Of a stretch of 9,251 nucleotides of DNA, positions 7,158 to 9,251 are shown in pieces; the stretch's first letter is position 1, and the number at the start of each line of letters is the position of its first letter. Both the position numbers and the translations under genes were made by a program. Location of the stretch: the NCBI GenBank assembly GCA_003485885.1, contig DNHM01000155.1, positions 1 through 9,251 of the forward strand, read 5' to 3'. Below the pieces are notes generated by a model, which had not been told where the DNA came from, did not search any database, and saw only the letters and a program-made list of their open reading frames with translations. The DNA is from Acidimicrobiaceae bacterium. GTDB taxonomy: Bacteria; Actinomycetota; Acidimicrobiia; Acidimicrobiales; UBA10347.

Positions 7158-7177
7158 CACTCTCGTCTAGAGCCGAG
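7158..7177. other. 20-bp convergent gap without evident terminator
   Basis: The stops of the two-TM gene (TAA 7155-7157) and the Nudix gene (TAG, minus, 7180-7178) face each other across 20 bases. Only four-base self-complementary pieces are present (CTCG 7162-7165, CGAG 7174-7177). No GC stem with a T-tract is seen, so termination must be Rho-dependent or occur inside the facing gene. Confidence 0.5.
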
Positions 7178-7774
7178 CTATCCCAGTGTGGACGCTGCAG
7201 CGAAGCCGGCCTTGGCCATACGACGAAGACCGTCGTCGACGTCAAAGTCCACGAGTTCTGCTTCGGTCACCCATTGCAACGCCTGGCTCTCGTGGTTTCC
7301 CTGTGGTTCCGAACCGGCCTGAGCGATGATCAGATAACGCACGTCGAGATGAAGATGTGCGTCTTCCTTCGGTGGGTCGACCAGATGGATATCAACGTCG
7401 ATGGCGGGAGTCACCACTTGCAGGCCATTCAGTCCAGTTTCTTCCTGTGCTTCACGAAGCGCCACGTGGGCCAGGTTCGTATCACCGTCGGCATGCCCTC
7501 CAGGTTGAAGCCATCGCTGCAGCTTCGTGTGGAAGAGCATGAGACAGCTCATTCGGCTTGGGTCCACAACGAACGCTGAACCGGTCAGGTGACCTGGCCG
7601 ACAGGTGCGTACCGCAATGTCATCGTGTTCATCAATGAGCTCCAGGATGCGGCTGCGATGCGACTCGAAACCTTCGCCTTGAGCAGCATGAAGCAACTGG
7701 CGAGCGAGCTCCCGATCCTGGCTGGGAACCAACGCAGCCGAATTTGGGTCGATGGCAAATGGCGATGGTGTCAC
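7178..7774 (-). CDS. Nudix hydrolase
   Basis: The product has 198 residues. The Nudix box lies at about residues 92-115, with GGHADGDTNLAHVALREAQE followed by ETGL. The metal-binding REAQEETGL half is intact. In the G-x5-E half, threonine replaces the first glutamate, a variant I recall in this WLQPGGH-type subgroup. Nudix enzymes cleave nucleoside diphosphates linked to another moiety, with Mg2+ bound by the REUXEE glutamates; the substrate cannot be told here. A helical N-terminal extension of about 60 residues precedes the Nudix fold. The start is GTG at 7774. An in-frame TAG at 7784-7786 excludes anything longer, and there is no in-frame ATG near the start. The gene converges with the 6276 gene (20-bp gap, no evident terminator). 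It diverges from the CaiC-like ligase with only 22 bp between start codons. Confidence 0.9.
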   Translation of the reverse strand: MTPSPFAIDPNSAALVPSQDRELARQLLHAAQGEGFESHRSRILELIDEHDDIAVRTCRPGHLTGSAFVVDPSRMSCLMLFHTKLQRWLQPGGHADGDTNLAHVALREAQEETGLNGLQVVTPAIDVDIHLVDPPKEDAHLHLDVRYLIIAQAGSEPQGNHESQALQWVTEAELVDFDVDDGLRRMAKAGFAAASTLG

Positions 7775-7796
7775 CCACTCAAACTATCTTCGGTGC
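7775..7796. promoter_or_regulatory. 22-bp divergent start region, Nudix / CaiC-like ligase
   Basis: Only 22 bases separate the GTG of the Nudix gene from the ATG at 7797 of the ligase. This is too short to hold two promoters. At least one promoter must lie inside the opposing gene, unless the transcripts are leaderless or the ligase really starts at ATG 7842. No Shine-Dalgarno is visible before either start. Confidence 0.5.
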
Positions 7797-9251
7797 ATGC
7801 GTCATCAGCTGCGACCCGGCGATCTCCATCCGTTCACCAATATGGACATCCCTCACCTGCTCCAACGGCAGGCCGATGTGCGAGGCGACCACCCATTTCT
7901 GGTGTGGGAGCCCTTCGAAGGTGACCGGCGGGTCTGGACGTATGCGGAGTTCGTCGATGCCACCCGTCGAGTCGCCGCTGGCCTGGTGGCCCGGGGCGTG
8001 AAGATCGGTGACCGGGTGCTCGTCCATCTCGATAACTGCCCGGAGAGCATCTTCAGCTGGTTTGCCTGTTCGGTTGCTGGCGCATCGGCAGTCACGACGA
8101 ATGCCCGATCCGTGGCCGACGAGTTGACCTACTACGCCAAGAACGCCGAGGTCGTTGGCGCTATAACACAGCCTCGATTCGCGGGTCTCGTAGAGACAAG
8201 CACCAAGCCCGGTTTCCTCATTGTGACCGAGACCGACAATGGCGCACCTGCTGAGCCTGGGACCTCCCCCGACGCAGCGGATTCTTTCGACCGCCTTTTC
8301 GAAGCCCCTCCGCTGGACCTGCGCCCGCCCGACCCGCTGTTGAACTTCAGTGTGCAGTTCACTTCTGGTACCACGTCTCGCCCCAAGGGTGTGGTCTGGA
8401 ATCATGCCAATGCGTTGTGGGGTGCCCGAATGTGCGCCCGCAACGAACACATGAACGCAGATGATGTACATCTGACCCACTTGCCGCTATTTCACACGAA
8501 TGCCCAGGCGTATTCGGTGTTGTCGTCGTTGTGGGCCGGTGCCACGGTCGTCGCCCAGCCTCGGTTCTCGGCGTCGAGGTTCTGGGATGTTTCGCTGCGG
8601 AATCGGTGCACCTGGACCTCGATCGTGCCCTTTGTGGCGAAGGCGCTCATGGCCCGTGACGAACCTGTTCCCGATCACCAGTATCGACTGTGGGGCAACG
8701 GCGTACAACTACCCACCTGGGATGACTATTTCGGCGTGAAGACCATCTCGTGGTGGGGTATGACCGAGACAATTGCGCAACCAATCGTCAGCGATCCGAC
8801 CATTCCGTCCGTGCCAGTATCGATGGGTCGGCCATCACCCGCCTATGAGATTGAGGTGCGACACGACGACGGCACACCGGTTGGGCCAGGCGAGACTGGC
8901 GGCCTATTTGTCCGAGGCATCACCGGTCTGTCGTTGTTCAAGGAGTACCTGAACAATCCGGATGCAACCGAATCGTCGTTCGATGATCAGGGCTTCATGA
9001 TCACCGGCGACCGGGTAAAGGTCTTGGCGAGTGGCGATCTGCAGTTCGGCGATCGCGACAAGGACATGTTGAAGGTCGGCGGCGAGAACGTCGCCGCATC
9101 GGAAATCGAACGGGTCGTTGGATCAGTTGCCGGTGTGGCCGAATGTGCGGTTGTCGCGAAACGTGATCCCATGCTTGATGAAGTGCCGGTTGTGTTTGTG
9201 CTCCCACCAAACGGCGATATTGCCGACGGCCCGGCCTTGGCCGATCGCATC
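7797..9251 (+). CDS. CaiC-like acyl-CoA ligase, 3'-truncated by window
   Basis: The frame is open from ATG 7797 through the last base, giving 485 residues with no stop, so the end lies outside the window. It is an AMP-forming CoA ligase. Visible motifs are the P-loop FTSGTTSRPKGVV (188-200), WWGMTETIA (319-327), TGDR (403-406) and the hinge/GGEN region GDRDKDMLKVGGENV (418-432). The catalytic C-terminal lysine is not reached. HLDNCPESIFSWF (78-90), TSGTTSRPKGVV and FKEYLNNPDAT (381-391) closely echo E. coli CaiC, the crotonobetaine/carnitine-CoA ligase. Carnitine-like substrates are therefore possible, but related ligases with other acids share these motifs and no other cai gene is present. 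A TGD preceded by GFMI replaces the usual GW-x-x. Alternative starts are ATG 7842 and ATG 7752, the latter overlapping the Nudix gene. Confidence 0.9.
   Translation, partial: MRHQLRPGDLHPFTNMDIPHLLQRQADVRGDHPFLVWEPFEGDRRVWTYAEFVDATRRVAAGLVARGVKIGDRVLVHLDNCPESIFSWFACSVAGASAVTTNARSVADELTYYAKNAEVVGAITQPRFAGLVETSTKPGFLIVTETDNGAPAEPGTSPDAADSFDRLFEAPPLDLRPPDPLLNFSVQFTSGTTSRPKGVVWNHANALWGARMCARNEHMNADDVHLTHLPLFHTNAQAYSVLSSLWAGATVVAQPRFSASRFWDVSLRNRCTWTSIVPFVAKALMARDEPVPDHQYRLWGNGVQLPTWDDYFGVKTISWWGMTETIAQPIVSDPTIPSVPVSMGRPSPAYEIEVRHDDGTPVGPGETGGLFVRGITGLSLFKEYLNNPDATESSFDDQGFMITGDRVKVLASGDLQFGDRDKDMLKVGGENVAASEIERVVGSVAGVAECAVVAKRDPMLDEVPVVFVLPPNGDIADGPALADRI

Noticed and set aside
1..9251. An undescribed multi-gene system (defence, biosynthetic or mobile)
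   Set aside because: The genes are on alternating strands, are mostly housekeeping or general metabolism, and come from two probable source genomes; nothing ties them into one system.

Overview
The window most likely joins DNA from two unrelated bacteria, with the seam inside the tyrosyl-tRNA synthetase gene. Positions 1 to about 2915 are AT-rich (a hand count of the line starting at 661 gives about 35% GC). They encode proteins of alphaproteobacterial type: a large AsmA-like/DUF3971 envelope protein and the C-terminal half of TyrS. From about 2945 to the end the DNA is GC-rich (about 55-63% in the lines I counted), GC-ending codons dominate, and the proteins resemble those of marine Actinobacteria, probably Acidimicrobiia. 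An assembly chimera in a metagenomic contig explains this better than a real recombination. The taxonomic assignments are from sequence resemblance only.

Layout: (1) 2-2284 (+), a 5'-truncated AsmA-like protein. (2) 2281-3528 (-), tyrS, an intact 415-residue frame with an actinobacterial N-terminal half and an alphaproteobacterial C-terminal half that switch around the conserved GGSDQWGNI block. (3) 3650-4231 (+), a small single-pass membrane protein. (4) 4231-4346, 2.6 copies of a 45-bp tandem repeat filling the gap between converging genes. (5) 4350-6041 (-), a FadD-type acyl-CoA synthetase. (6) 6276-7157 (+), an unrecognised two-TM membrane protein. (7) 7178-7774 (-), a Nudix hydrolase. 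(8) 7797 to the right edge (+), a second acyl-CoA ligase resembling CaiC, cut by the window.

All seven genes alternate strand, so the window contains no operon. The two adenylate-forming ligases suggest an organism that activates varied fatty or carboxylic acids as CoA thioesters. TyrS is housekeeping, and the Nudix enzyme probably cleans up or recycles a nucleotide derivative.

I found no RNA genes, insertion sequences, CRISPR arrays, phage genes or defence or toxin systems, and no gene-free stretch longer than 300 bases. I did not find a new biological system. The tyrS chimera is the most important point for any user of this contig.
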